A stretch of DNA of 64,000 bases from Seriola aureovittata (Eukaryota > Chordata > Actinopteri > Carangiformes > Carangidae): contig NC_079386.1 in NCBI RefSeq assembly GCF_021018895.1, forward strand, positions 18,868,052 to 18,932,051. The letters are read 5' to 3'. This document shows positions 12,354 to 25,300 of the stretch, one piece after another (position 1 is the stretch's first letter; each line of letters begins with the position of its first letter). Made by a program: the position numbers and the translations under genes. The notes beneath the pieces were generated by a model. That model saw only the letters and a list, made by a program, of their open reading frames with translations, was not told where the DNA came from and did no database searches.

Positions 12354-13624
12354 CAGCTGATGAGTAAACACAGTCCGTGTCTGTACATCATTAAAACTGA
12401 TCATTAAAGCTTCTCTGTGAGTTATTTTAATATCATTACATCTGAATCTGTTTCTAAAAGTCTATAATAAGTCTGAAATACTAATTAACAAACTAAAGAA
12501 AACAGAACAAATGTGAAAAGATTTTAAATAATCAACAGGTTTTACTTTGGAGGGGTTTGGACTCATGACTTCAGAATTATTAATAATAAATATAATAAAC
12601 TGTAAAACAGCCTCCGTTCATCAGTTTGATGGTTCTGGTTGGTTTCGTTAGCTCATTAGCATCTCTGCTGCTGGCATGGACGCACTGTATAAATATTCAT
12701 GTGACAGTGTTGAGCAGATGGACGACTTGAAGAGACAGAGATGAGAAGGGGGGGGGGGGCTTTGTTTACCTGTTAGCAGCCAAGATGGCCGACATGACAA
12801 CAGACAGACGAAGAGGAGGAGACCTGAGAGAGGAGGACGAGGATGATGACATGAGTTGATGTGGAACTTAGTTGATCTGAGTTTTCTTACTAACCGGAGA
12901 TGAGTTCTCAGACTTTCTTGAAAAAACATGAAACAAACATTTTAAATTCATTATTTTGTTCCCTGCTCATTCAAAGACTGAGATATGGAAGGAAAGACAA
13001 TGAACACCTGATTATGAACTTTATAATCTACTAAATTGTGTTTATTGCCCAGATGTTTAAACCTATCACCAATGATCAATGACTGAATTTGAAGTTCATC
13101 AGCTGAGAACCTCCCTCCAGCTTTTAGTCCAGAAGCTACAATTTCAAAACACATGAATTCAGACTGTGGCTTTTCAAAGTAAAATATTTCCCTGCTGTGA
13201 ATTCTGTGGGATTTAAACTTTAGAGTTCAGCAGCTTAAAGATTGAAACGTTTCGTCTTCACTAAATAACAAGATAATGAATCTAAAAACATGGCCGCTCT
13301 GGGCTTCCGTAGTTTCTCTAAAATCAGACTTTTTATCTCAACATATTTAGACAGGAGAACACTGCAGCCTGAGTGTGTGTGTGTGTGTGTGTTTGACATG
13401 GTCTCATCTGCATGAGAGCTCCACAGCTGCAAAAGGCAGCTCTTCACCACACACGCACACACACACACACACACGCACACACACACACAAACAAACACAC
13501 ACACACACACACACACAGGGCTCAGCTGTGTGTAGAAACTGTAGTTTGAGATTTAATCAGCTGATTCATGAAGCTAAAAATTTAACATTTCTATTTGAAC
13601 ATTTGTACAATATTGTATAATCCA

Positions 13625-13656
<32 letters not shown>

Positions 13657-14549
13657 CATTATTCGTGTATCAGACTTTATTCGTGTAGCAGTTTCAACCA
13701 AACAATGCAATACAAAGTGCTTCACAAACACACACATATTTACACACAGAACAATAAATGACCAAGTAATAAATTAAACAATAAAAACTAAGAAAATAAT
13801 AACAGGAAGTGAGTAAATAAGCAAATAAAATACTGAAACAGAGGAGATGAATTAAAGAGTAAAACTAGAAATAAAACGTAGGATATTAAAAATCTAATAA
13901 AAATGAGACAGAATAGTAACTAAAATGATTAAATAATAATAAAAAATAAAAAATAAAATGCTAAGAGAGAGGAGATGTTTGGAAGTAAAGAGTAAAACCA
14001 GAAATAAAACCAGAATAAAATTAATAACCAGGAATGAGTGGGGTATTAAAGTTAAAGTTAATAAAGTTAATCTATTAAAAGGAAAAAAATCCCAATATAA
14101 GCCGGAGTGAAAACATCCGCCTTGAGAATAACAACACAGAACGATCTCCGTTTATTTTCATTCATCGTTTGCAGTTTGGACGCCATTTCTATAACTACAA
14201 AACATTTTTAAACACATTAGACGGTAACATCATAAACAAACAAACAAACAATCTTTAGTAACAAATCCAAACAGATCGATTCTGTATTTTTAGTTGGACT
14301 TTCAGCACCAGTCAGACGTCGAGCAGGAAACATGTTGTATTTCATTAGGACTCAAACCACAACATTCAGGTTAAATCAGAAGTTTCTGTTCAACTTTTTC
14401 CCACAATTTTCTGAACCAGCCCGGATTGTTTTTATCTGCAGACCCCTCCCACCCTGAAAACAAGAGGCCCCCGGGGCCCCGAACACAGCGAGAGGACACA
14501 GAAGAAGAAGGACGGACAACAGCCTGGTTTTTAATTACAGATGAGATAA

Positions 14550-14551
<2 letters not shown>

Positions 14552-14609
<58 letters not shown>
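14552..14609 (+). repeat. (GT)n microsatellite
   Basis: Uninterrupted GT dinucleotide tract of about 28 copies. The open frame through it is a repeat artefact. Confidence 0.95.
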
Positions 14610-14611
<2 letters not shown>

Positions 14612-15870
14612 AAGTGGATTTGTTAATAGAATGAGTACTCACCTAAAGAGCCTCTCCTCTCTCTCTCTCTCATTCTATCTTTTGCTCGCTCGCCCTCTCT
14701 CAGTCACCCATTCTGTTGAGAGCATTTACATATCTGAGGACACACACATCAAACACATCATTATAAAATAACACTGTGTGTGTGTGTGTGTGTCAGAGCC
14801 TTTAGTTACTGAATACATCAGACGAACACACACACACACACTTACAATGAGCTGATGTGCGTTTCCATTCATATGGTTTTGTTTAAATTGAATCTCTGAC
14901 ATAAACCTGGAAACTCTCGTCTCTTCTGTCTCACTGAACGTTTTCATGTCAACGTTAAAAACAAATCCTGACAAACTTCAGATTTAAACACAAATGAAAA
15001 ACTAAACTAAGTTTTTCTCTTCTATTCCAACATCCTGGAACAGAAAACACAGAGTTCTGGATTCATGAAGGACAGAAAAAGATGATACCTAGCTTAGCAT
15101 TAACACTGGAAACAGCTAGCCTAGCTCATGTCTGTTTAAAGGTAAAAAGACAAACAACAACCTCCATGTCTTTTGTTTTTGTCCAGATTAAATAAATGAG
15201 ATAAAACATGTTAATCAGTGAACTTGTCCCTGTTTCCAGTTTTTATGCTAAGCTAAGCTAAGCAACATATTTATGTAGGATCATTCGGTAACCATGGTAA
15301 TAACATATATCAGAAAGTGAAAATGAGTTAAATTGAATTCAGTAAATCTGTATGATAATTATTGTTACTTATTATTCATAATTAATGTTGTTTGAATAAG
15401 GAATGTTGTTATTATATATTTTAAATTATTTTCTCTTGTGTTTTGAGACACTGTGATGTCACAATAAAAACCATCAAGTGACACTGGACCTACATTAATA
15501 TTTCACATACGGGTTGTTTGTTTATTATTTTACTGCAACATATTTGACAATATGTGGATTTTAAAGCTGGAATTTAAGATTATTTTCATTGTCAAATGAT
15601 CTGCAGATTATTTTCTCGATTGATTCATTAATTATTAAAAAATAATGAAAATAAATAGTGAAAAATGTCCCTCACAGGTTCTGTTTACGTTCAGTCAGAA
15701 AACCAGCAAAGACTCACATCAGAGGCTGAAATCAATGAAAATGACAGAAGTGATTTATTATCAATATAATGGATTTAGCTGTAGGAATTACTACAGCAGG
15801 TCTGAGCAGGTTCAATAAATATCACAGAGCCCCTTTTATTCCACATACAGAAGACTCAGTGAGGAGCTGA

Positions 15871-16830
15871 GGAGGTCTCTGTAGGTCTCTACAGGTTTCT
15901 GTAGGTCTCTGTAGGTGTCTGTAGGTCTCTACAGGTCTATGTAGGTTTCTACAGGTCTCTACAGGTCTATGTAGGTCTCTGTAGGTCTCTACAGGTCTAT
16001 GTAGGTCTCTGTAGGTCTCTACAGGTCTATGTAGGTTTCTACAGGTCTCTACAGGTCTATGTAGGTTTCTACAGGTCTCTGTAGGTCTCTACAGGTCTAT
16101 GTAGGTTTCTACAGGTCTCTGTAGGTCTCTACAGGTCTATGTAGGTCTCTGTAGGTCTCTACAGGTCTATGTAGGTTTCTACAGGTCTCTACAGGTCTCT
16201 GTAGGTCTCTACAGGTCTATGTAGGTTTCTACAGGTCTCTGTAGGTCTCTACAGGTCTATGTAGGTCTCTGTAGGTCTCTAGAGGTTTCTCGAGGTCTCT
16301 GTAGGTTTCTACAGGTCTCTGTAGGTCTCTCGAGGTCTATGTAGGTTTCTACAGGTCTCTGTAGGTCTCTACAGGTCTATGTAGGTCTCTGTAGGTCTCT
16401 AGAGGTCTATGTAGGTCTCTGTAGGTCTCTGCAGAACTGTACAGGTCTCTGTAGGTCTCTACAGGTCTCTGTAGGTCTCTCGAGGTCTATGTAGGTTTCT
16501 ACAGGTCTCTACAGGTCTCTGTAGGTCTCTACAGGTCTATGTAGGTTTCTACAGGTCTCTGTAGGTCTCTACAGGTCTCTGTAGGTCTCTACAGGTCTCT
16601 ACAGGTTTCTACAGATCTCTACAGGTCTCTACAGGTCTCTGTAGGTCTCTGCAGAACTGTACAGGTCTCTGTAGGTCTCTACAGGTCTCTGTAGGTCTCT
16701 ACAGGTCTCTACAGGTCTCTACAGGTCTCTGTAGGTTTCTACAGGTCTCTGTAGGTCTCTACAGGTCTCTGTAGGTCTCTACAGGTCTCTACAGGTTTAT
16801 GTAGGTCTCTGTAGGTCTCTGTCGGTCAGG
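15871..16830 (+). repeat. 10-bp minisatellite, about 96 copies
   Basis: Strict 10-bp register over 960 bp. The main unit forms are ACAGGTCTCT, GTAGGTCTCT, GTAGGTTTCT and ACAGGTCTAT, arranged in higher-order patterns. A distinct unit, GCAGAACTGT, occurs twice exactly in register (16431-16440 and 16651-16660) with similar flanks, which points to a larger-scale duplication of about 220 bp. There is no spacer structure, so it is not a CRISPR array. Confidence 0.95.
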
Positions 16831-17230
16831 TCTGTAGCAGGTTGGGTTTAACTGGTCCATCAGCTGATCCCAGAGCAGGACGACGGACAGGAAACAGAGT
16901 TTTGAAAAATCTAAAAACAAAAAAACAGAATATTCGTTCAGTCAATCTGGCACTATATAAATATTTGTCAAATTAATAAAATAAATAACATATGTGTAAG
17001 GTAACGTCATGTTTAGCACATTTACTTTGTGATCTACTGACAAGCTGAATGTTTTCCTTTGTTTTTACTTGAGCTGGTTTTTCTGCTATAAACTGACTGA
17101 ACCTGGAGCCGAGAGTCAGTCTGAAAAACAAAACTGTTCCTTCACTTGGAAAATGGTGATAAAGAGAAGAACAACTGGTGGAACATTGTCCTCCTTACAC
17201 TCATCAACTAACACATTTGATTGATGTTGT

Positions 17231-17236
17231 TTTATT
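17231..17236 (-). promoter_or_regulatory. candidate polyadenylation signal of smim27
   Basis: TTTATT on the plus strand is AATAAA on the minus strand, 193 nt beyond the smim27 stop codon. It is the nearest plausible signal. Confidence 0.4.
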
Positions 17237-17428
17237 TACATTAATCCGACATTTATGATGAATTAATGATGTGAGCTCTTATTCTGAAACCAGGTGAGCA
17301 GCAGGTTTCAGTTCATCCTCAACCACAGTGACCTCTAGTGACGTTCAGGTGACACAGGTTTAAACCCGTCTAACCCACAACTGTGTGTAGTTTGTGCATA
17401 AACACTGACGTGAACTGACGCTCAGGTG

Positions 17429-18352
17429 TCAGTCTTCCTGGAGGGCGGTGGTCCTCTTCTCCAGCAGCCAATGAGCTGCGATCCTGCTGGCGTAGATCAC
17501 GTAAGACCAGGACAAGACCACGACCGCCAGGAAGACCTGAAAGACGAGAAACAAAGACGTGTTTCAGCTGCTACTACAGTGAACATACATGAACACACCA
17601 ACACATCCACACAACCGTATTTAAAATAGCTAGAACTGAAAACTGTTTTCAGCTTAAATTCAGGTTTAAGAGATTTATATAAAATATTACTTGAATAGAA
17701 AGATGTTTTCTATTTAGAAACTTGTTTTTTGTTTTGTTTATTGTTTAAGAATCTAGACTCAACAAATGTTTGGCTCATTTGCTGGAAAAATGACTCATAA
17801 CATTCAATTGCTTATCAAAACAGCTGCTGATAAGTTCCCTTTTGATCGTCTAATCGATTCATTGTTGCAGATCTACACACAAGTGCCAGAATTGGTGGTT
17901 GTTATTCATCTTTAATACCATCATATTTAACTAAAATCTCATTTCAATTTATCATATCCCATTTCAGAACCAACATAATTGTCTGCAAATAGATTCTCAA
18001 TTTATTTCATTATTTATTATGACATTACTTTTGCTGTCTTTTTATTTAGAGGCTTTATCCTATAAAGTTTACCTTTATTGTTATTATCATCATTATTATA
18101 TTTTCATAATCAATGTGCATCTTATTACCACTTCGCCAGCTAATGTCACTAATTCATCATCTAATCTTTATTTTAAGCTTTCCATTTTATAGCTGGTTGC
18201 TAACTAGTTGCTAACTGGTTGCTAGCTAGCCGTTAGCAGCTACTTTAACACAGCCTTTCCAGTCCCCTAGAGCAACATTTGACTGAAACCGGGTGTAATT
18301 AAAGTACCACAGAGTAGATCCTGTCCAGTCCCCGTCTACTTAATGTCTCCAT
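17429..18352 (-). CDS. smim27: SMIM27-like small integral membrane protein
   Basis: A two-exon micropeptide gene. Exon 1 (18308-18352) encodes METLSRRGLDRIYSV and exon 2 (17429-17536) continues VFLAVVVLSWSYVIYASRI to a TGA; splice phase is 0, total 50 aa. The pattern M-x-x-x-S-R-R-x-L-D-x-I-Y-S-V, then a single hydrophobic helix with SW and IYAS, matches what I remember of human SMIM27 (55 aa). Human SMIM27 lies head-to-head with TOPORS, and here topors starts about 1 kb away on the opposite strand, so synteny supports the call independently. The helix spans roughly residues 15-32 and the C-terminus is charged. The function of the family is not established. The donor is GTACTT and the acceptor CTTTCAG. 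Confidence 0.85.
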
Positions 18353-19370
18353 CTTCTCATTTAATCCAGATTCTACCCGCCGAAACACCGATTCTGTTTG
18401 TTTACACCGCGTACTTCATCCTCTTCTTTATGAGTTTAGCGGTTGTTGCTTCGCCACCGTTTAACGGACATTAGCGCCATCTTGTGTTTCGGAGTGTTGT
18501 CGGCAGTTTAAACGACTGACTTTATATTAAAATAATAGATTACAGCCTTTCAAAGATCTTCTTTAACACGTTTCCTCTCCTGGTTAATTTACAAAACTTT
18601 GTGTAAAACATGACGTAAAACAGACAGTTTTACCTGGCTGCTCTCTCGGGGTAGATGTATGTTCTGCACTCGGACCGTTAGGAGGCAGCACTGAAAACAC
18701 AACCGTTACGATCGTAGCGAAAAATCAGAAAGACAATGTCTTACTCTGCTTCCTTTTCCTGGAACCACACGCACTCACACATAGAATTGGCATGGGCATA
18801 GGCTGAGCTATGAGTCAGTGTTGAGCAGTAATGGAGAGTAACAAAGTACTCAAGTACAATCCTAAGGTATTTGTACTTAATTTGTTTCCATTTTCTGATG
18901 GTCTAGATCTAAATACCCCATAGTCTCCACATGTATTTTCTTGTGTTTTAATGGAATTGGCAAAGAACAAGTAAATTCAGGCTCACGCTGCCTTTCTTAC
19001 GCCAATAAAACACGCTGGGCCTACTTATATATAAACCAGAGGTGACTATGACTAATCCAGAGTAATGCAACAAGAAACACAAATGGTGGTTTTAGTCAAA
19101 ATAATGATTTATTAAGACAAAATGTGGACCCACGGTTCGTCTGTTGTGGTTTCAATGAGTCATCTTCTTTATTTGCGATCTTTGGTTCAAGAAAAATTAT
19201 TACGTTCCATTTCCCATCATCCACCGCGGCATCTTTCTCATTCCAGTTGTGAGTAGCTGTGCTTTCGGACAAAAACGACCGACACAAATGTCTCCGTTTC
19301 TAACCGGAGTTTAGGTCTGAACGGATCAGAGCAACGGAGCCCGGGAGACTGATAACGTCGCCGACGGCGG
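18353..19370. promoter_or_regulatory. divergent promoter region shared by smim27 and topors
   Basis: The two start codons face away from each other across about 1 kb. A YY1-like element, CGCCATCTTG, lies at 18475-18484. CpG density rises on both sides (18410-18500 and 19300-19460). A dispersed repeat with TACTCAAGTACAATCC-type motifs sits in the middle (about 18825-18935). The minus strand carries GTAAAA/GTAAGA-type donors near 18635 and 18740 that could belong to alternative 5' exons of smim27, but no coding start is associated with them. Confidence 0.55.
18825..18935 (+). repeat. dispersed fish repeat with ACTCAAGTAC motifs
   Basis: The segment GAGAGTAACAAAGTACTCAA followed by GTATTTGTACTTAA is typical of a dispersed fish element. 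Related pieces lie at 2600-2720 and 43210-43290. Confidence 0.5.
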
Positions 19371-22300
19371 ATGCCGCTCACGTTGCGGAATTCTGCCGGG
19401 AGGAGGAGAAAAAACCCGGATGAGAAGCTCCCGGAGCGACCCGGGGAGTCTACTTCTGCTCAGGTACGGAGAGCTAACCTCGTTAGCATGCTAACAAGCT
19501 AGAAGGAACGTTTTTGTGTTTGTCGTTTTCTACTGCAGTGTGACGAGCGTTTACCGGCGGTTGCCACCGGTCAGAGCCGTTAGATAGAAGACTGATAAAC
19601 GTGTCTGAAGCGAGCGGAGAGGAGGATATCTGAGACTGCCGGCTCGATAAATGCTATTGCAGCTCTGCTCGCTGGCGTTAGCATGCTAGGCTAGTAGCAG
19701 CTAAAATGTTAGATGTGCAGCGTCGTTCTCTCCCGAGGATTGTGTTTTTGTAATGGTGAAGTAGAAAGAAGAAGGGTGAATGTAGCTTAGCTCTATGTTA
19801 ACTTTTGTTGTTGCTCTACCACTGAAAAACTAACTGATGATGTAAACTGAAGCATCATTCTATGAAAGTAACCTGAGACAGCTGCTTTGCCTTCACCAGG
19901 TGTAGTTTTTATTGAACAGCTGAAGGTCTGAGGTTGTTCAAACACAACAGAAGAAGACAAACAAAAATACAAACAACATTTAAAGACCTTCAGCTGCTTC
20001 AGGTTTCTTTCATCTTATATATGATCTGTCTGGGAGAAACACAGTCACAATGTGACACCAATGTGACTAGACTGTTAGAATAACACACAGAAATTGAGGA
20101 GTGATCACATGACCCTGAAAGTATCTCACGGTCTGTTCTCTGTGTTCAGGTGATGGCGCCCACACGCATGAAACTGCGTGTGCGCCGTCGTGATGGTGCA
20201 GGTGCAGCGGGAGGCGGTCAGCCGGCTGAGGAGGAGGAGCGGAGTCGAGAGACCGGCGGTCGCAGCAGCAGCCGGAGGAAAAACACCAGTAACACCTCGA
20301 CCACTGCTGCCACCGCCTCCTCTCCGCCCACGTCCTCGGCCTCGGCGAGGACGGTGGTGGCGGCAGAGGAGGCATCACCTGACTCCAAGTGCCCCATCTG
20401 TCTGGACCGCTTCAACAACCTGGCGTACCTGGACCGCTGCCTGCACCGCTTCTGCTTCCCCTGCATCCAGGAGTGGTCGCACAACAAGGCAGAGTGTCCG
20501 CTCTGCAAGCAGCCCTTCGCCTCCATCCTGCACTCGGTCCGTGCCGAGGACGACTTCAAGGAGTACACGCTGCGGCCGGCGCCCGCCAACAGCAGCGTGG
20601 CCGCCACTGTGGCAATGGTGGCCGCAATGGCGTCGGCGGCGAGGAGCGACCACCAGATGCGGTTGATGCTGAGGAGGCACAGGGCAACAGACGGCGGAGA
20701 GACAACGACGACGAGGAGGCGGAGGAGGGAGAGGGGAGGGAGAGGAGGGGGGAGCAGGAGGACGGGGGAGAGGACGGGGGTGTGGGAATGGTACCTGGAC
20801 TCTCCTCCTCTCCCCCCTCTTCCTCACCATCCCGCTGTGTCTCCCATGGTCGCTGAGGACAGTGGGGAGGGGGAAGACCTGGAGCAGCAGAGGATGAGGG
20901 GAGGGGCAGATCTGGCAGAGCGCGGCGTGATATTTGAGGGACTGACGGGCCTTGGGGGGGCAGTGTCAGTTGCCCCCAACGACCGGGCGTCACGGCGGCT
21001 GATGACCCGTCTGGCGGCAAGGCAGCGGCTGCAGCGAGAAGGTGGAACTGTGCGGCGGTTGAGGGAGAGAGAGACTGTGGCCTTCCGCCGCGCGCTCTAC
21101 CGCTGTGGCATACGGGTCCGCGGTGTTGCCGGGGTCAGCGGTAACCAGGCGCAGCATCGTGACATCACAGCAGAGAGCTTCCGTCGCAACCCAGCCCACC
21201 TGAACAGACTCCGTCCCTGGCTACGGCGGGAGCTCACGGTGTTGTATGGTGCTCACGGTACGCTGGTCGACATCGTCCAACGCATCATCATGGCACGGCT
21301 GGCCCGCCACGGCTTGGAGGACACGCCGACCATAGAAGAAGAGCTGCGGCCGTTCTTGTTGGCTCGCACCGACCACTTCCTGCACGAGCTGGTCAGCTTC
21401 GCCCGCTCGCCGCTCAGCCTGGAAAACTATGACCTGCAGGCGGTGTATGAGCCGCCCGCCACGGCCATGGAGCTAGATGGGACGAGCAGCCCGTCTGACA
21501 GCAGCTCCGTCATCGCCATATCAGAGGGCGAGGAGGAGGAGAGCCGGGCGGGGGGAATGTCAGAGGAGAGGCTGCAAGGGAGAGCGGGGAGCACTTACGA
21601 TGATGTCATTCAAACAGGAAGTAGCCTTAGCCTGTCTGCCTGGGACGACGAAACGCCGGGCCCCTCCTACTCCACTGCCGAGCCGTCATGTTCACTTTCC
21701 TCACTGTCATTCAGCCCCGACACACACAAGTCAGCCAATAAGGACGCGGGAGAGAAGCGGGAGGAGGAGGGGGAGGAGGAGTGTCTGATCGTTGGATACA
21801 AGAAGCCGATCGCAGAGCGGACGCCGGAGCTGGTGCAGCTCTCCTCCGACACCGAGGAGGAGGAGGAAAAGGAGAGAGAGGAGGAAAAGATGGTTGAGGA
21901 TGCTCCGCCCCTCCCCTCCACCACCCCTCCTCTTTCGTACCTACCTACAATCCCTCCCTCCACATCTGGCGCCTACCTAGAGGAGCAGAACGACAAGCCG
22001 AAGGAGAAAGACGGCGAGGCGGGTGGGCGTCGCTCACGTGCACGCTCCTGGTCGGTGAGCTCGGGACGAAGCCGGGAGTCCGTGTGCACGCTCAGCCCGA
22101 GCGAGCAGCGGCCGGAGAGCTGGAGAGACAGGAAGCAGTGTGGTAGTGAGGTGGTGAGGGAGAAGAGGAGGAGGAAGAAGAGGAGGAAAGGGCGGGAGAG
22201 GAGTGGTACCTTGTACAACCCAAACCGATCCATCTATCCCGCCATGATGCACCGCCGCTCCCACTCTCCCTCGCCGTTTTACTCCAGCGTTGAGTCCGGT

Positions 22301-25300
22301 TCACCGCTGCCGCCCAGCCCGCCCGACTCCAGCTGGGAGTACCACTGCTCCCCCTTTACCTCCTCTGTCTCCTCGCGCTCCTGCTCTTCCTCCTCCTCAC
22401 CCCTCTGCTCCTCCCCGCAGCCGCCGACCTCACCACCACCGCAGACGCCGCCGACGCCCTCGCTCTCCCCCGGCGACACTCACCACAGAGAAAAACCCGG
22501 TGGGAAGAGGAAGTACAAGAGCCGCCACCTGGACAGCAACGACAAGGACCCGACCTGGAGGCCGAGCAGCAGCCACCGCAAGGAGAAGAGGAGGGAGAGG
22601 GGGGAGAAGGAGAGGAGGAGGAGGAGGAGGGAGAGAGAGGGAGGGAGGAAACGGGAGAGACACAGGAGGGAGAGTAGTTACTGTGGAGAGAGGTGAGAGC
22701 GACACTTCCTGTTTTTGTTTGTTTCTCTTTTTCATTTTGTTTGTTTGTTTGTTATTAATATATATATTGTTTTTCTTCTTTTTGGGGGATTCTTTTGTTT
22801 TTTTGTTTGTTTTTTGTTTCCTTTGTGTTACTAAATGTTTATGAAGTTTATAGGAAAGAAAAAGAAACAAAGAAAAAGAAGCTTGAACACAAAGGGAGGG
22901 ATCTTTTCTCTGGAATAAAATTATGGATTTGTGAAAATAGAATCAGGCTTATTGGGTGTGACATAGTTAATCCAGTTTCCAGTTAAAACCGTTTCCTGCT
23001 AAGAGTCTTTTTATCAGCCACCAGTAGTTGTTCAGTAAATATTTATCTCTTTTCTTATCCAAAATATTATAATTACTAACTCTTATTTATTTTAGACAGA
23101 TTTCACATTTGAAAGATGCTTTGTGCATCTGTCTCCAACAGTCCCAGAAAACATGGTCGTGGTTTGCGTTTCGATTTCCACGGTTTCTCCAGGAAACAGG
23201 AAGACTGTTATCATCGTGGGACTCCTCAGATACAATTATCCCCACGTCCCAGAATTCATTGTTTCTCAGATGTTTAGTTTCAGTTTGTGTTGAAACTGTT
23301 GTTTGAGCTGAAGGATCAGTTTGGAGGATGGAGGTTGTGATGCTGTTGAACTGTATTGCTGTTTAAAGAAGTCAGATCTCATCAACATGTGGAATTGTCC
23401 CGGGTTAAAATCCACGTTTTAACCCTCATTTCCTGTCTGTCTGTGTGTCTGTGGTCCAGCAGCGGCAGGAGGTCCAGAGAAGACCGGAGTCCGAGCGTGG
23501 AGATCATCTACGAGGGCACCATCATGTCCGACGCCGCACAACCTCCCGCCCGCAAACGCCGCAGGAAACGCCACCGAAAGATGCCACACAACAGGTAGCA
23601 GCCACGTGGTCGAATTAACTGCCGAAAAGTCTTTTTATTTAATTACAACGTGAACGTGGTGGAAACTATTGAACAGCTTGTAATTACTGAATTAAAATCA
23701 ACCATTTAAACAAATATCATGATTTCCTGTTGAGTTTAAACTCCCTGCAGTTGTAAAACCAGCCAACAGGGGGCGGCCTGCCACCATTAGTCCCATCAAC
23801 AAGAAGAACAACAGCTGTTGTAACAAATGAACTAATTAAAGGGCAATTTTTTAGTAGATTATTATTTGGTGAAAAATGACTGATAACTCAGTTGTTACAG
23901 TTTTTATTATTGTTGAATATGGTTTCTGTTTTTATTCCCATTTACTTATTTTATCATCTACTGTCTGTTTTCATTGTCCTTATTTTATTGCACTACTTTA
24001 TTTTTTATTTTTTTATTGTAAAGCACTTTGAGCTACATCTCTTGTATGAAAAGTGCTTTATAAATAGTTTATTATTATTAATACTTCCTTTTGATTGGCC
24101 GATTAAAAATGTCTGAGGGCTGTAATTCCCTGTAATAAAAAAAAAACTGCAAAATGTTTTAGTCCATTATAAAACATTTGGTGGTTACAAATGGTCAAAT
24201 TAATCAGTTATAAATCAATTCAGTTTTTTTCATCATTGTCTTTTTTCTTTTGTGGTTAGTTGCTGCCAAGAATTTCATTTATTTAATGAAATGAAATGTT
24301 TAGATTTAAAAATCTGTAAAGATAAATCTCCACTCAGAGTAAACTATCAGCAGGGACGAGGTTTTTTTACAGTTAGAGTTTATTCATCAAGAGGCTGCAT
24401 AACTCTGTTCCTGTCTGAGATTCAAGGTCATTAAACTTTATTGACACTCTCTTTCTTCCTCTCAGTTCTCCAGTCATCATCACCCTCGACAGCGACAGCA
24501 GCCACGACGACCTCAACAACAAAAACATCAGCAGCGGCAGCAGCAGTCCGCTCAGCAGCCAGCAGACCGTCGACTTCTCCGACCTCCCTCCTCTCCCGTT
24601 GGTGCATTCTGCCGGCGTAGGCGGGGCCTTGGAAGGTGAAATTGGCGAGCTTCCCGTTGACATCCTAGACCGGGGATCTGACGGGTCGGAGACGGAGCCA
24701 GCGGGCCAATCGGGTCCCATCGCGATCGATAACAGCGACAACAGCGATGACGTGGACGTGGAAAATATCGAAGAGAGTGATTCACTGCTGGTGTGGAGTG
24801 ATGATAGAGGGCTGTCCTCGGACTTACATGGACCAATCAGAAAGGACGACACGAAGACGACCATTGATAATCATCCAAGAGAGGCAACGAGTGCGGACGC
24901 TCGGCGGCCAGGAGACAAAGACTCTGCCCCCGTCACAACCTCTGACAGCTGTCTGCTAGCAACCATCCTAAATGACCTGAAGGAAATTGCTGTTCCTAAA
25001 CGTGACTCGTCTTCGAACTTTAGTTCCTCCCCCGACACCAGAAGAAAATGTCTTCAGGCTCGTTCCAATCAGGGCGACTGGTTGGCTGAGACGAGACGTC
25101 CCGATGCCGATTTGCCTGTGGAACGAGAACAAAATCAGGAGTCGGACTGTCGTACCTCCACGCCCCCGCCGCCGCCTTCTCTTCAGCAGCTGAAGGAGGG
25201 CGGAGTCAGACACGAGGGCGTGGACATCCCTCCACTCCTAAAAAAGGCCAGTCCTGTCCGGTCACACAACAGAAACACGCCACCACCATTAAAACACAAA

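Larger units (their letters stand above)
11684..17230. other. non-coding interval between guanylate cyclase and smim27
   Basis: Contains the cyclase 3' UTR with a polyadenylation signal, a GACTAAA-type minisatellite, CA/GT microsatellites (about 13371-13390, 13451-13516, 14552-14609, 14776-14793, 14825-14841), a CT-rich stretch at 14657-14700 and the large 10-bp minisatellite. No open frame with family resemblance or splice structure was seen on either strand. Confidence 0.6.

Noticed and set aside
15871..16830. CRISPR-like repeat array
   Set aside because: Direct 10-bp tandem units without spacers in a eukaryotic genome; a minisatellite.
20218..22870. Several 100-180 aa open frames on both strands over topors exon 2
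   Set aside because: Shadows of the GC-rich coding exon; none has family motifs, while the TOPORS frame has many.
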